From: Gordonia sediminis
GTDB lineage: Bacteria; Actinomycetota; Actinomycetes; Mycobacteriales; Mycobacteriaceae
Direction of reading: 5' to 3'
Length of the DNA: 64,000 nt
NCBI GenBank assembly: GCA_004193205.1
Contig: RZUM01000005.1
Location: 1 to 64,000 of the forward strand
The position numbers and the translations under genes were made by a program. The notes below the pieces were generated by a model. That model did not search any database. It worked only from the letters and a program-made list of their open reading frames with translations, and was not told the origin of the DNA. Positions 25,797 to 34,822 of this stretch are shown here, one piece after another; position 1 is the stretch's first letter, and each line of letters starts with the position of its first letter.

Positions 25797-26873
25797 CTAC
25801 AGATCGATTCCGACACCGCGGTCGGTCGAGGAGCGATAGCAGGCATCGATGATGCGCGCCACCGTCAGCGCATCGGAGACCGGCGACACGATCGGCGCGC
25901 CGGTACGGATGCTGTCGATCCAGCCGCGCATCTCGGTGTGGAAGTTGCTGATGTTCTCCAACTCGGGCAGCTCGGAGAACTTGTTGGCCTCGGTACGGGC
26001 GAACGGCGGCGTGAAGTAGCTCTGCGTCCACTCGGTCCATCCGGCCTGGTAGCCGTCGCGTGCCTCGTCGACGAATACGCGCAGCCGCTGCGGAAGCACG
26101 CCGGCCTCGATCAGCCCGTGCGTGCCGTGCACGGTGATGTTGGAGCTCTCGAACCATTCCAGGCGGTCGTGGCCGTCGAAGCTGAACGTGGTGGACATGT
26201 CCGGGTAGTTCAGCAGGACCGCCGCGGAATCCTCGCGGCTCGCGTCGCCGGAGAGCTTCGCCGACTTGTGCACCCGCGCGTTCACCGATTCGGGAGCGCC
26301 GAAGACGTGCACGAGGGCATCGAGCATGTGGCAACCGAGGATCCACAGCACACCGCCCATGTCGTTGGGCTGGTTCAGGTGTTGGGTGAGGTGTTCACCG
26401 GCCAGCGCGGCACCGCGCGCGGACACGCTGACCACATCCCCGATGACGCCCTTGTCGATCAGGTCCTTGGCACGATTGATCGATTCGGCCAGTCGCACGT
26501 TGTAGCCCACCTGCACGACCAGGTTGTCGGGGGCCTGCAGTTCGGCCTTGCGGAGCTGCTCGAGGTCGGCGACGGTGCCGCCGCCGGGCTTCTCGACGAC
26601 GACGGACTTGCCCGCGGCGAGAGCGCGCAATGCATGCGGCACCATGTCGCGGCTCTTGGAATGCACCATGATCGCGTTGATCTCGTCGTCGCCGAGGATG
26701 TCGTCGATCTCGCGGGCTTGCAGGTCGTACTTATCGGTGAAGTACTTCAGCCGGGAGTCGTCGTCGGCGGCCGCGATCACCTCGACGCCGTCGATCTCCC
26801 ACAGCGCACGCACGCGCGCTGACGCATGGGGATGAGTGATGCCGAGTAGGCCTACGCGAATGGTGTCGGACAC
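25797..26873 (-). CDS. Gfo/Idh/MocA-family oxidoreductase, divergent
   Basis: A 358-residue member with VEKPGGG (conserved Lys) and the C-terminal alpha/beta domain. The N-terminal nucleotide loop reads GITHPHASARV instead of the usual GxGxxG, so cofactor binding is altered or the protein holds its cofactor differently. GCHMLDALVHVFG carries the expected histidines and Asp. It is the first gene of its unit, 157 bases from the IclR-type gene, with a predicted promoter and operator in that gap. Confidence 0.78.
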   Translation of the reverse strand: MSDTIRVGLLGITHPHASARVRALWEIDGVEVIAAADDDSRLKYFTDKYDLQAREIDDILGDDEINAIMVHSKSRDMVPHALRALAAGKSVVVEKPGGGTVADLEQLRKAELQAPDNLVVQVGYNVRLAESINRAKDLIDKGVIGDVVSVSARGAALAGEHLTQHLNQPNDMGGVLWILGCHMLDALVHVFGAPESVNARVHKSAKLSGDASREDSAAVLLNYPDMSTTFSFDGHDRLEWFESSNITVHGTHGLIEAGVLPQRLRVFVDEARDGYQAGWTEWTQSYFTPPFARTEANKFSELPELENISNFHTEMRGWIDSIRTGAPIVSPVSDALTVARIIDACYRSSTDRGVGIDL

Positions 26874-26978
26874 GGTGGGGTCTCCTGTCCCGCAAATGTT
26901 CTGGGATGGCTGCCCGGTGTCCTCTTCGGGTCCAGGCGGTGGGGAATAGTCGCGTCCGGCGGTACCTAGTGGCTACTG

Positions 26979-27006
26979 ACTATCACCCAGTGGACATATC
27001 GTCCAA
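26979..27006 (-). promoter_or_regulatory. Predicted promoter of the Gfo/Idh/MocA unit
   Basis: Read leftward, TTGGAC (27001-27006) and GATAGT (26979-26984) are spaced by 16 bases, upstream of the dehydrogenase at 26873. The -35 overlaps the palindrome at 26991-27005. Confidence 0.4.
26991..27005. promoter_or_regulatory. Operator-like palindrome TGGAC-N5-GTCCA
   Basis: Perfect 5-base arms overlapping the predicted -35 of the leftward unit, so a bound protein would repress. The neighbouring double IclR regulator is the obvious candidate. Confidence 0.45.
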
Positions 27007-27030
27007 GTGTGGCACGGGGCATGACATTGG

Positions 27031-28611
27031 TCAAGACGATGCCGCGGTCACTGCGGGATCGACCCAGCCCAGGTACCGCGACAGTTCTCGGGCACCCCAC
27101 TCCACCAACTCGGACACCGACCGGCCCTCATCGGGCGTGGCCAGGATGCCGTCGCGGAGACCGCTGACCGACAGCGACGCCGCGACGCGTCCGTAGTGGT
27201 CGAAGATGGGCGCACCGATCGCCGCGATACCCGGGGTCACGGTGTTGTCGCTGATCGCCAGCCCCGCATCCCGGATCGCTTCGAGCTGCGCATACAACTC
27301 CGACCGGGACACCGAGTCGCGGCGAAGGTCCTCGCTCGACGACGCGATCGAGGCGTACTCGTCCCAGGCCTCCTTCTCCTCGAAGGCGAGCAGCGCGCGT
27401 GGTGCGGCCCCGACATGCAGGGGCAACGACCGCCCCAACTGCAAGACCGTGCTGTTCACACGCACCCCGTCGATGCGCTCGATACAGACCGCACGCGGGC
27501 CGTTGCGCACGCACAGAAACGTCGTCTCCCCGGTGGCGGCATGGATCTCCTCGAGAATCGGACGGGCCGCCTTGCGGATGTCGAGTCCTCGCAGCAGCTC
27601 GGATGCCAGGGTGAGGAGCTTGCCCCCCACCCGGTAGGCACCCCGTGGCGTGATCTGTTCGACCCAGCCGAGGTCGACCAGCGAGGCGAGCATCCGATAC
27701 ACCGAGCTGGCCGGCTCGCCGGTGAGTTCGGTCAGTCGAGCCGATGTGGCAATACGTTCTGCGGCAAGGGCTTCCATTAGTGCCCCAGCCTTGAGGATCA
27801 ACGCGGGAGAGCGTGGGCCGCCGCGTTCGAGACCCGGGTCGGCAGGTCGGCCGGCTGCGCCCGGCGGCGCCAGACATCTCATCGACTCGGCGATCGCGCG
27901 CGCGGCGACCTCGAGGACCTGCGCCGCCGACTCGGCCTGCGGCACGACACTGGCCCGCAGGCCGGCAACCGAGACGACACCGACCAGCACGTCGTCACGG
28001 CGTACGGGTACCGCCACCGACGCGATGCCGTCGACGATCTCGCTGTCGGCAACGCTGAAGCCGCGGGCAACGGTGGATTCCAGGCGAACGCGCAGCTCAT
28101 CGACGTCCGCGGGAGTCCCCGATGCCAGCGGTTGGAAATCAGCCGAGGCCAGCAGTCGGGCCTGGGCGTCGGGCGGTGGAAACGCCAGCGCGACCTGCGA
28201 TGCAGCGCCCGCGTACGGCGGCAGCACGCGACCCGGTTCGAGGTCGCGCAGGTCCACCACTGCACCGGCCTCCTGGTCCAAGCACAGCAAACCGCCGGCA
28301 GCCGGCACCGCGAAGTAGGCATTCATGCCCACCTGCTCGCGCACCCAGCGCAACTGTTTATGCAACTCACGCCTGTCGACGAAGGCCTCGACGACAGCGT
28401 CGCCCCAACGCAGCAGCCCCGGACCAAGTTCGAGTTGCCCGGTGGCACCACCGCGGACGATCTCCAACTGCTCGAGCGCCGATGCGATTCGGTACACACT
28501 CGGCCTGGGCTCGTCCACGGCTTTTGCCAGCTCAGCCGGGGTCGACGGACCTGATCGGGCCAGTTCGTCGATGATCTGGCCCGCCTTGGTGAGCAATTGA
28601 ATCGAGTTCAC
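27031..28611 (-). CDS. Tandem double IclR-family regulator (two fused copies)
   Basis: At 526 residues it is twice the normal IclR length. Residues 1-240 form one complete unit (HTH with STPAELAKAVDEPRPSVYRI, then an effector domain), and residues 265-526 form a second (HTH with ATSARLTELTGEPASSVYRML, effector domain containing FLCVRNGPRAVCIERIDGV). The two units are clearly different in sequence, so the duplication is old. Start is a GTG at 28611 with a weak GAGG. It is divergent from maleylacetate reductase and hydroxyquinol dioxygenase. It probably controls them and perhaps the dehydrogenase unit as well. Confidence 0.88.
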   Translation of the reverse strand: MNSIQLLTKAGQIIDELARSGPSTPAELAKAVDEPRPSVYRIASALEQLEIVRGGATGQLELGPGLLRWGDAVVEAFVDRRELHKQLRWVREQVGMNAYFAVPAAGGLLCLDQEAGAVVDLRDLEPGRVLPPYAGAASQVALAFPPPDAQARLLASADFQPLASGTPADVDELRVRLESTVARGFSVADSEIVDGIASVAVPVRRDDVLVGVVSVAGLRASVVPQAESAAQVLEVAARAIAESMRCLAPPGAAGRPADPGLERGGPRSPALILKAGALMEALAAERIATSARLTELTGEPASSVYRMLASLVDLGWVEQITPRGAYRVGGKLLTLASELLRGLDIRKAARPILEEIHAATGETTFLCVRNGPRAVCIERIDGVRVNSTVLQLGRSLPLHVGAAPRALLAFEEKEAWDEYASIASSSEDLRRDSVSRSELYAQLEAIRDAGLAISDNTVTPGIAAIGAPIFDHYGRVAASLSVSGLRDGILATPDEGRSVSELVEWGARELSRYLGWVDPAVTAASS

Positions 28612-28644
28612 CGCTGCGCCTCATCCCTCAGTCGTAGGACCGTG

Positions 28645-28674
28645 GTCGATGGCGGATGCACTCGAACCATCGAC
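28645..28674. promoter_or_regulatory. Inverted repeat GTCGATGG-N14-CCATCGAC
   Basis: Perfect 8-base arms in the divergent region between the double IclR gene and the maleylacetate reductase gene. It may be an operator for a regulator with two DNA-binding heads. Confidence 0.4.
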
Positions 28675-28774
28675 GTTGGCTACATCACTTTCTACCAGAA
28701 TCATGGTACTGTACGAACACCTCGTCCATTGCATGAGAGTGAATCTTCCAAACGATCGCAGGAGGGTCACGTCG

Positions 28775-29845
28775 ATGACCTACGACTTCATCTATCAATC
28801 TCTTCCGATGAGAGTCCGGTTCGGTGCCGGTTCCCGCAGCCAGCTGGCCGAGGAACTCGACCACCTCGGACTTCAACGCGTGCTGGTGCTGTGCTCACCG
28901 GGGCACGACGATGTGGCGCAGCAGGTCGCTGACCTGTTGGGCGACCGCAGTGTCGGCCTGTACCCGCATGCCGTCATGCATGTTCCGGCCGACGTCGCCG
29001 AGAAGGCCAGTGCCACAGCAGCCGAACTCGGTGCCGACGGTTGCGTCACCGTGGGTGGCGGCTCGGCGATCGGTCTCGGCAAGGCGATCGCCCTCAAACA
29101 CGGGCTGCCCATCGTCGCCCTACCGACCACCTACGCGGGCTCGGAGATGACACCCGTCTGGGGCCTGACCACCAACGGCCGCAAAGAGACCGGGCGCGAT
29201 CAGGCGGTCCTGCCGCGCAGCGTCGTCTACGACCCCGAACTGACCACGACCCTTCCGGTTGCGATGTCGGTGACGAGCGCGTTCAACGCCATGGCGCACG
29301 CGGTCGAGGGGCTCTATGCACCCGATACGAGCCCCATCGTGTCGCTGCTGGCCGAGGAGGGCGTGCGCGCACTGGCCGCCGCGCTGCCCGGTGTGGTTGC
29401 CGATCCGACCGGTCTGGATGCTCGCAGCGAAGCCCTCTACGGCGCCTGGCTGTGCGGGGCGACCCTCGGCGCCACCACGATGTCGCTGCACCACAAGCTG
29501 TGCCATGCGCTCGGCGGCACGCTGAATCTGCCGCACGCCGAAACCCATACGGTCGTCCTTCCGCACGCGCTGGCCTTCAACGAGCCCGCGGCCCCGACTG
29601 CGGTTGCCGCGCTGAGCCGCGCGCTGCCCGGTGACGGCGCGCCGTCGGACCGGATCTGGCAGATGTCGCGCGACCTCGGCGCACCGGCGTCGCTGGCCGA
29701 ACTCGGCATGACCGAGGACGACATCGACCGCATCGCCGGCGAGGTCACCGCCCGCCCGTACGGAAACCCGCGTCCGGTCACCGCCGACGCGGTCCGCACC
29801 CTGCTGCGCGCGGCATGGGCCGGCGACCGTCCCAGCCACCATTGA
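28775..29845 (+). CDS. Maleylacetate reductase
   Basis: A 356-residue iron-alcohol-dehydrogenase-family enzyme that reduces maleylacetate to 3-oxoadipate with NAD(P)H. The nucleotide loop [14 protein letters not shown] lies near residue 90, [16 protein letters not shown] follows, and [10 protein letters not shown] and [18 protein letters not shown] carry the family histidines. GGAGGG precedes the ATG at 28775; the longer in-frame start is unsupported. The downstream gene is hydroxyquinol 1,2-dioxygenase, whose product isomerises to maleylacetate, so the two genes are consecutive steps. Confidence 0.9.
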   Translation: MTYDFIYQSLPMRVRFGAGSRSQLAEELDHLGLQRVLVLCSPGHDDVAQQVADLLGDRSVGLYPHAVMHVPADVAEKASATAAELGADGCVTVGGGSAIGLGKAIALKHGLPIVALPTTYAGSEMTPVWGLTTNGRKETGRDQAVLPRSVVYDPELTTTLPVAMSVTSAFNAMAHAVEGLYAPDTSPIVSLLAEEGVRALAAALPGVVADPTGLDARSEALYGAWLCGATLGATTMSLHHKLCHALGGTLNLPHAETHTVVLPHALAFNEPAAPTAVAALSRALPGDGAPSDRIWQMSRDLGAPASLAELGMTEDDIDRIAGEVTARPYGNPRPVTADAVRTLLRAAWAGDRPSHH

Positions 29846-29885
29846 CCCCCACCCCCATCAGCACACAACAACGATCGGGAACACC

Positions 29886-30791
29886 ATGACCACGACCGAC
29901 GTCCACACCTCCGCCTCCGCCTCCGCCCAGGATGCCATCGAAGAACGCTTGATCCGCAACGTCATTCGGTCCTTCGACAACTGCGAAAATCCGCGCCTGA
30001 AGTATCTGATGGAAGCGCTCGTACGACACACCCACGCCTTCATCCGGGAAGTCCGGCTGACCGAATCCGAGTGGAACACGGCGATCGAGTTCCTCACCGA
30101 GGTCGGCCACATCACCGACGACCGCCGCCAGGAGTTCATCCTGCTGTCCGATGTGCTCGGCGCCTCCATGCAGACGATCAACGTCAACAACGAGGCCTAC
30201 GGCGATGCCACCGAGGCAACCGTGTTCGGCCCGTTCTTCGTCGACGACGCACCACGCATCGACAACGGCGGCGACATCGCCGGCGGAGCCCCGGGGCAAC
30301 CGTGCTGGGTCGAGGGCACCGTCCGCGACACCGACGGTGCGCCCATCCCGAACGCCCGGATCGAGGTGTGGGAAGCCGACGAGGACGGCTTCTACGACGT
30401 CCAGTACGGCGACGACCGGGTCACCGGACGAGCACATCTGTTCAGCGACGACGACGGCGGATTCCGCTTCTGGGGACTCACCCCCACCCCCTACCCCATC
30501 CCGCATGACGGCCCGGTGGGCCGAATGCTCGCCGCGACCGGCCGGTCGCCGATGCGGGCCTCGCATCTGCACTTCATGGTGTCCGCGCCCGGCCTGCGCA
30601 CGCTGGTCACCCACATCTTCGTCCGCGGCGACGAACTACTTGCCTCCGACACCGTCTTCGGTGTCAAGGAATCACTCGTCAAAGACTTCGTGGCGCAGGA
30701 CGCGGCCGCACCCACCCCGGACGGCCGCGACCTGAACGGGGCGAGCTGGACCCGCGCACGCTTCGACATCGTGCTCGCCCCTGACCACTGA
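29886..30791 (+). CDS. Hydroxyquinol 1,2-dioxygenase (intradiol)
   Basis: A 301-residue Fe(III) intradiol dioxygenase that cleaves hydroxyquinol (1,2,4-benzenetriol) between its adjacent hydroxyls to give maleylacetate. The N-terminal helical dimerisation domain covers about residues 20-110. GPFFVDDAP starts the catalytic barrel, and the iron ligands are tyrosines in DGFYDVQY and [13 protein letters not shown] and the two histidines in ASHLHFMV. The pairing with maleylacetate reductase, and length, favour hydroxyquinol over catechol. No hydroxylase making hydroxyquinol is adjacent. Confidence 0.87.
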   Translation: MTTTDVHTSASASAQDAIEERLIRNVIRSFDNCENPRLKYLMEALVRHTHAFIREVRLTESEWNTAIEFLTEVGHITDDRRQEFILLSDVLGASMQTINVNNEAYGDATEATVFGPFFVDDAPRIDNGGDIAGGAPGQPCWVEGTVRDTDGAPIPNARIEVWEADEDGFYDVQYGDDRVTGRAHLFSDDDGGFRFWGLTPTPYPIPHDGPVGRMLAATGRSPMRASHLHFMVSAPGLRTLVTHIFVRGDELLASDTVFGVKESLVKDFVAQDAAAPTPDGRDLNGASWTRARFDIVLAPDH

Positions 30792-30992
30792 CATCCGATC
30801 CCTGGAGTCGCGGTCAAGCCCGACGAAGCCATGACGGACGTCAATTCCAGAGTGTGACCGCGCGGCAGCCCGGATTCCGCTGAGAGTCCGACCACATCGA
30901 GGCGCGACGGGAACAAAGCCGATTCCGACGGCGGTTGCGCCTGTCGTGTCGACCCCTCCCCTGAGTGACGTGTCCCCGAGTACCGCGTCCCC

Positions 30993-33137
30993 GTGTGCCC
31001 TGGCATGTATCGGCGCGGCGAACCGTTCCCCGTTCTTCGTGTCGGTCGGGCGCAGCTGATGCGCCAGGGCCCTCTCGCCGGGCGCTACCCGGCGCTCGCG
31101 GTCATGGTGACATTTGCACTGATCCCGTTCCTGGCGCTGTCCGCGGCCATCGAACCGCTCGTGCCCACCATCACCGAGCAGCTCGACATGTCCGCGCAGG
31201 CGATGAGTCTCGCCTTGGGGCTCGCGAATGCCGCCTACGCGGCCGGCACGGTGCTCGCGGTGCAATTCGCGCAGCACCTGCCGCAGCGGAGGATGTTGGT
31301 GGCCTACGCCGTCGTGCTGGTGACCGGTGCGGTGCTGGCCGCCGGCGCGCTCAACGCGGCCATGTTCACCTGCGGCCTTGTCCTGCTCGGGCTGGCCACG
31401 AGCATGCTACTCATCGCCGCGGCACCGCCGCTGACCATCGGTTTCCCGAAGGCTCGACTTCGGCAGACGGCGATGATCATGAACATGTGCGTGTTCGGCG
31501 CCGTCGCCCTCGGCCCGTTCCTCGGTGGTGTCCAGTCCGCCGCTCACGAATGGCGACCGCTGTTCTGGGTGATCGTCGGGGTGGCGCTACTGGCGCTACT
31601 GATGGCCGTGCTGACCTTCGACGACGCTCCCCCCGCCGACCGGGATGCGCCACGCGACCTGCGGGCGATCGGCATGGCCGCGGCCGGCTGTGTGCTGGCC
31701 TTCGTCGGCGCGTCCCAACTCACCTCGCACGCCCTGACCGACACCGAGGTCTTCGTGCCCATGCTCGCGGGACTCGCGCTGATCATCGGGTTGATCGTCT
31801 ACCAGTTCCGCGCGCCGCGGCCGCTGCTGACCATCCGCTCGGTGTTCACCAGCTCGATACCGGTCGCCGGCCTGGGCGTCGCCCTGTTCGCGGCGGCCGG
31901 TTCGGTGGCCGCGACGACACTGACCGCCAACGCCCTCATGGAACAGCTCAGCCCGCTGCGGGTGGGCCTCCTCTATTTGCCCGAACTCGGCGGGGCAATC
32001 CTCATGGCGGTGCTGTTCGGCACCGTCATCACCCGCCGCGCCATGCACTTCCTGCCGTTGATCGGCATGACGCTGTTGGCGATCGGCATCCTGGTGTTCC
32101 AGCTCGCGTTGCCGGCCAATCAACCGCTGGTCATGCTGGGCGCGGCGCTCACCGGCCTCGCCCTCGGCGCGACCGTGGCGCCGGCGCTCTTCGTCGTCGG
32201 CTTCTCGTTGCGGTCCAACAGCCTGCAGCGGGTGTTCGCGATCATCGAACTGTTGCGCGCCGTCGCCGCGTTCATGGTGGCGCCGGTTCTCGCCCACTTC
32301 GCGGTGACCGTGGCCGCCGACCGGTCGGTCGGGACCGGCTACGCGTTGTGGATCGGCTTCGGTCTCGCCGTGGCCGGGGCAGTGTTCGGGGTGGCGGTCT
32401 ACGCGGCCGGTGGCGCACGCCCCGCCACCCCCGACCTCGATAATTTCCTGGACGGCGAAGAACCTGCATGGTTCTCGCCGCCGTTGCTCGCCCGCCTGCG
32501 CAAGATGCCGGCCCCGGCGCTCGGCTCGGCCACCACGTCGGCGCATTCGGTACTGCCGCAACCGGCTCCGGGCGCACCGAGGACGGGGTCGCGGTCACCC
32601 GTCTGCTTCGCCTACGACGGGAGCGACCTCGCCGATTCGGCCATCACCCAGGCCGCCGAGTACTTCGACCACGGGCGAGACGCCATCGTCGTATGCGTCT
32701 GGCAGCCCGCCGACGTCGGGTTCACCACGGGCGAGCGGCACCTGGATCCGAACAACGCCTCGGCCGTGTGCGGTGCCGCCGAGCGGACCGCGCGGCGCGG
32801 AGCAGATCTGGCCGAGAAGGCCGGATTCCGAGCTCGAGGTGTGGCCGTGGAGGCCGCGCCGACCTGGCGGGGCATCCTTCGCGCCGCAGCCGAACACGAT
32901 GCGAGCATGATCGTCATCGCTCCGCACCGTCGCAGCGGAATCCTGGGCCATCTGCAGGGCAGCGTGGCCGAGGACGTCGCCGCCAACGCGTCGATCCCGG
33001 TGCTGATGATGCCGTCATGTGATCCCTCGGGTCCGACACCGGCCGGCGTCGACGTACAACGGCAAGACGAGGTCGTCGACGAGTTCGTCGATATCGCGGT
33101 CACCCAACGTGCCGCGCAGCAGAATCTCGTGCCTTAG
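30993..33137 (+). CDS. MFS transporter fused to a C-terminal universal stress protein domain
   Basis: A 714-residue protein (692 if the ATG at 31059 is used; neither start has a strong ribosome-binding site). Residues about 35-480 form a DHA2-like major facilitator with 12-14 membrane segments. A proline/alanine linker follows, then a UspA domain from about residue 530 (VCFAYDGSDLADSAITQA to IVIAPHRRSG and ASIPVLMMP), with an ATP-binding-like glycine motif. The last 40 residues overlap the TetR gene on the other strand and look like read-through. The Usp part may sense nucleotide or stress and gate transport. Confidence 0.82.
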   Translation: MCPGMYRRGEPFPVLRVGRAQLMRQGPLAGRYPALAVMVTFALIPFLALSAAIEPLVPTITEQLDMSAQAMSLALGLANAAYAAGTVLAVQFAQHLPQRRMLVAYAVVLVTGAVLAAGALNAAMFTCGLVLLGLATSMLLIAAAPPLTIGFPKARLRQTAMIMNMCVFGAVALGPFLGGVQSAAHEWRPLFWVIVGVALLALLMAVLTFDDAPPADRDAPRDLRAIGMAAAGCVLAFVGASQLTSHALTDTEVFVPMLAGLALIIGLIVYQFRAPRPLLTIRSVFTSSIPVAGLGVALFAAAGSVAATTLTANALMEQLSPLRVGLLYLPELGGAILMAVLFGTVITRRAMHFLPLIGMTLLAIGILVFQLALPANQPLVMLGAALTGLALGATVAPALFVVGFSLRSNSLQRVFAIIELLRAVAAFMVAPVLAHFAVTVAADRSVGTGYALWIGFGLAVAGAVFGVAVYAAGGARPATPDLDNFLDGEEPAWFSPPLLARLRKMPAPALGSATTSAHSVLPQPAPGAPRTGSRSPVCFAYDGSDLADSAITQAAEYFDHGRDAIVVCVWQPADVGFTTGERHLDPNNASAVCGAAERTARRGADLAEKAGFRARGVAVEAAPTWRGILRAAAEHDASMIVIAPHRRSGILGHLQGSVAEDVAANASIPVLMMPSCDPSGPTPAGVDVQRQDEVVDEFVDIAVTQRAAQQNLVP

Positions 33138-33611
33138 CAAGTCCATCGGCAAGGTGGCCACCCGTGCCGGAATCGGTGAATCGCCGAGGTCTCCGCGCTC
33201 TCGTGCCCGCTCGATGAGCAGGCCGGCAGCCTCGCCGCTACGCGCGAAGATCAGTTCGCGCAGTTGCCCTGCGGCCTGCTCGTCGACATCGGCGAGCACA
33301 CCGAGCATGATCTGTCGACGGTTGCGATCTTCGAGTTGCTCGCGGCCGCGGCGCATCAGCATCACCAGGTCCCCTCGCAACGAACCGGTGTCAGGCACCG
33401 ACAGGTCGATCACCTGGGCGTGATCCCAGGCAGCGAGCACCATCTGCGCTTTCGTCGGCCACCGGCGGTAGAGGACCGGTTTACTGGTGGCCGCAGCGGC
33501 GGCCACCCCTTCGAACGTCAGTCCGGTGTAGCCGTGTCGCCACAGCTCATCGAGCACCGCGGCGTAGATCGCGTTCTCCAGGTCGGCGCCGCGTCGTCGT
33601 GTCGCCCGCAC
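33015..33611 (-). CDS. TetR-family regulator
   Basis: A 198-residue repressor. The N-terminal HTH runs from about residue 5 to 55 (GLTFEGVAAAAATSKPVLYRRW), and a helical ligand domain follows. I chose the GTG at 33611, because GAGGAGG sits 5 bases before it. The longer start at 33653 would put the operator-like repeat in the coding sequence. It converges with and overlaps the MFS-Usp gene by 123 bases and is divergent from the membrane protein at 33697. Confidence 0.82.
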   Translation of the reverse strand: MRATRRRGADLENAIYAAVLDELWRHGYTGLTFEGVAAAAATSKPVLYRRWPTKAQMVLAAWDHAQVIDLSVPDTGSLRGDLVMLMRRGREQLEDRNRRQIMLGVLADVDEQAAGQLRELIFARSGEAAGLLIERARERGDLGDSPIPARVATLPMDLLRHEILLRGTLGDRDIDELVDDLVLPLYVDAGRCRTRGIT

Positions 33612-33625
33612 GACCACCTCCTCGG

Positions 33626-33679
33626 GATACGTTGCGTTTCTTAACACTCCCACTTATCGTATTAGAAACTAACCGTATC
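33626..33679. promoter_or_regulatory. Paired inverted operator-like repeats between TetR and membrane protein genes
   Basis: Two related 18-base sites face each other: one on the minus strand at 33626-33643 and one on the plus strand at 33662-33679 (starting TTAGAAAC, ending CGTATC), matching at 15 of 18 positions. The second also contains TTAG-AAA-CTAA. Probably TetR operators for both divergent promoters. Confidence 0.5.
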
Positions 33680-33696
33680 TTATAGGAGGTCGTCCG

Positions 33697-34716
33697 ATGG
33701 CGATGACACCCAACCCCCAGTCATCCACCTCGGCGCCGCCGGCAAAGCTGGTGATCGGCCTGATCGCCGGCGTCGCGATCCTGTTGGCCCTGATGGTCAC
33801 CGCCTTCGCGCTGCCGGCCGCGCGCTCCGCGCCCCACCAGGTGCCGATCGGTGTGGTGGCCACGGCCGCGACGACCCAGCAGCTCACCGATCAACTCGAC
33901 GGGTTCGATGTCACCGCCTATCCGACCGAGTCCGCGGCCCGCGCGGCGATCGACCATCGTGAGATCTACGGCGCGATCATCGTCGACGGCGAGGATGTCA
34001 CCGCCCTCGTCGCCTCGGCAGCCAGCCCCGCCGTCGCCGCACTCCTCACACCCATCGTCCAGCGCGTCGCCTCGTCGACCGGCGGAAGCGTTCACATCGA
34101 GGACATCCGCGCTTTCCCCGCCGACGACCCGCGTGGCGCCGGCCTGGCTGCCGGTGCCCTGCCGCTGGCCCTGGGCGGATGGATCGCCGCGATGGTCATC
34201 ATGTTGCTCATCCACACTCCGGGTGCCCGGCTCCTCGCGGTCGCCGGGGTCGCCGTCGTCGGCGGCCTGGTCCTGGTGGCCACCCTGCGCTTCGTCATCG
34301 GCACCTTCGACGAGCACTTCTGGACGATCAGCCTGGTCGCCATGCTCGGCATCTTCGCCACCGCCATGATGGTCCTCGGCCTGCGTGAACTGTTCGGCGG
34401 CCCCGGCCTCGCCCTCGCCGCCGTGCTCCTCATCTTCCTCGGCAACCCGCTGTCCGGACTCGCCAGCGCACCCGAGATGCTGCCCACGCCGTGGGGTGCG
34501 ATCGGACAGCTCCTCCCGCCGGGAGCCACCGGAGCACTTCTGCGCGACGTCGCCTTCTTCAACGGCCACGGCGCAGCCAGACCAGTCCTCGTCCTCACCG
34601 CGTGGCTGGCCATCGGCCTGTCCTTGTATCTCATCGGAGTCCGCCGCAACCGCAATCAGCACCAGGCCGACGACGACTCCATCACCGTCGGCCGACACAA
34701 CGTGCCCAACGGGTGA
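33697..34716 (+). CDS. ABC-2/YhgE-like membrane protein
   Basis: A 339-residue membrane protein: one N-terminal anchor (LVIGLIAGVAILLALMVTAFAL), an external domain of about 130 residues, then five hydrophobic segments with a short polar tail. This is the layout of ABC-2 permease or YhgE/Pip-like proteins, which often accompany TetR-controlled export. ATAGGAGG precedes the ATG. No ATPase gene is adjacent, so the partner, if any, lies elsewhere. Function is not known; resistance or envelope export is a family-based guess. Confidence 0.7.
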   Translation: MAMTPNPQSSTSAPPAKLVIGLIAGVAILLALMVTAFALPAARSAPHQVPIGVVATAATTQQLTDQLDGFDVTAYPTESAARAAIDHREIYGAIIVDGEDVTALVASAASPAVAALLTPIVQRVASSTGGSVHIEDIRAFPADDPRGAGLAAGALPLALGGWIAAMVIMLLIHTPGARLLAVAGVAVVGGLVLVATLRFVIGTFDEHFWTISLVAMLGIFATAMMVLGLRELFGGPGLALAAVLLIFLGNPLSGLASAPEMLPTPWGAIGQLLPPGATGALLRDVAFFNGHGAARPVLVLTAWLAIGLSLYLIGVRRNRNQHQADDDSITVGRHNVPNG

Positions 34717-34822
34717 CTTCGGTCCCGTCCTTCGATGAGATTCGGCCCTGCCGAACGGGCCGTCGGGTGTGCGATGGTGGACATGATCGGGGGTCGACCG
34801 TGCGCGCGGAAGGGGTCCCCCC

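Noticed and set aside
23840-25846. Very long minus-strand frame fused to the isomerase gene
   Set aside because: The part upstream of 24706 is out of frame with the dehydrogenase at 24733-25743 and Arg/His-rich; only the C-terminal 288 residues look like a real protein.
25797-26822. Long open frame on the plus strand opposite the second Gfo/Idh/MocA gene (about 358 codons)
   Set aside because: It is the antisense shadow of a well-supported enzyme in GC-rich DNA; no ribosome-binding site and no recognisable domain.
30807-30870. Inverted CGCGGTCA/TGACCGCG pair after the dioxygenase, considered as a terminator
   Set aside because: The loop of more than 40 bases is too long for a normal terminator hairpin.
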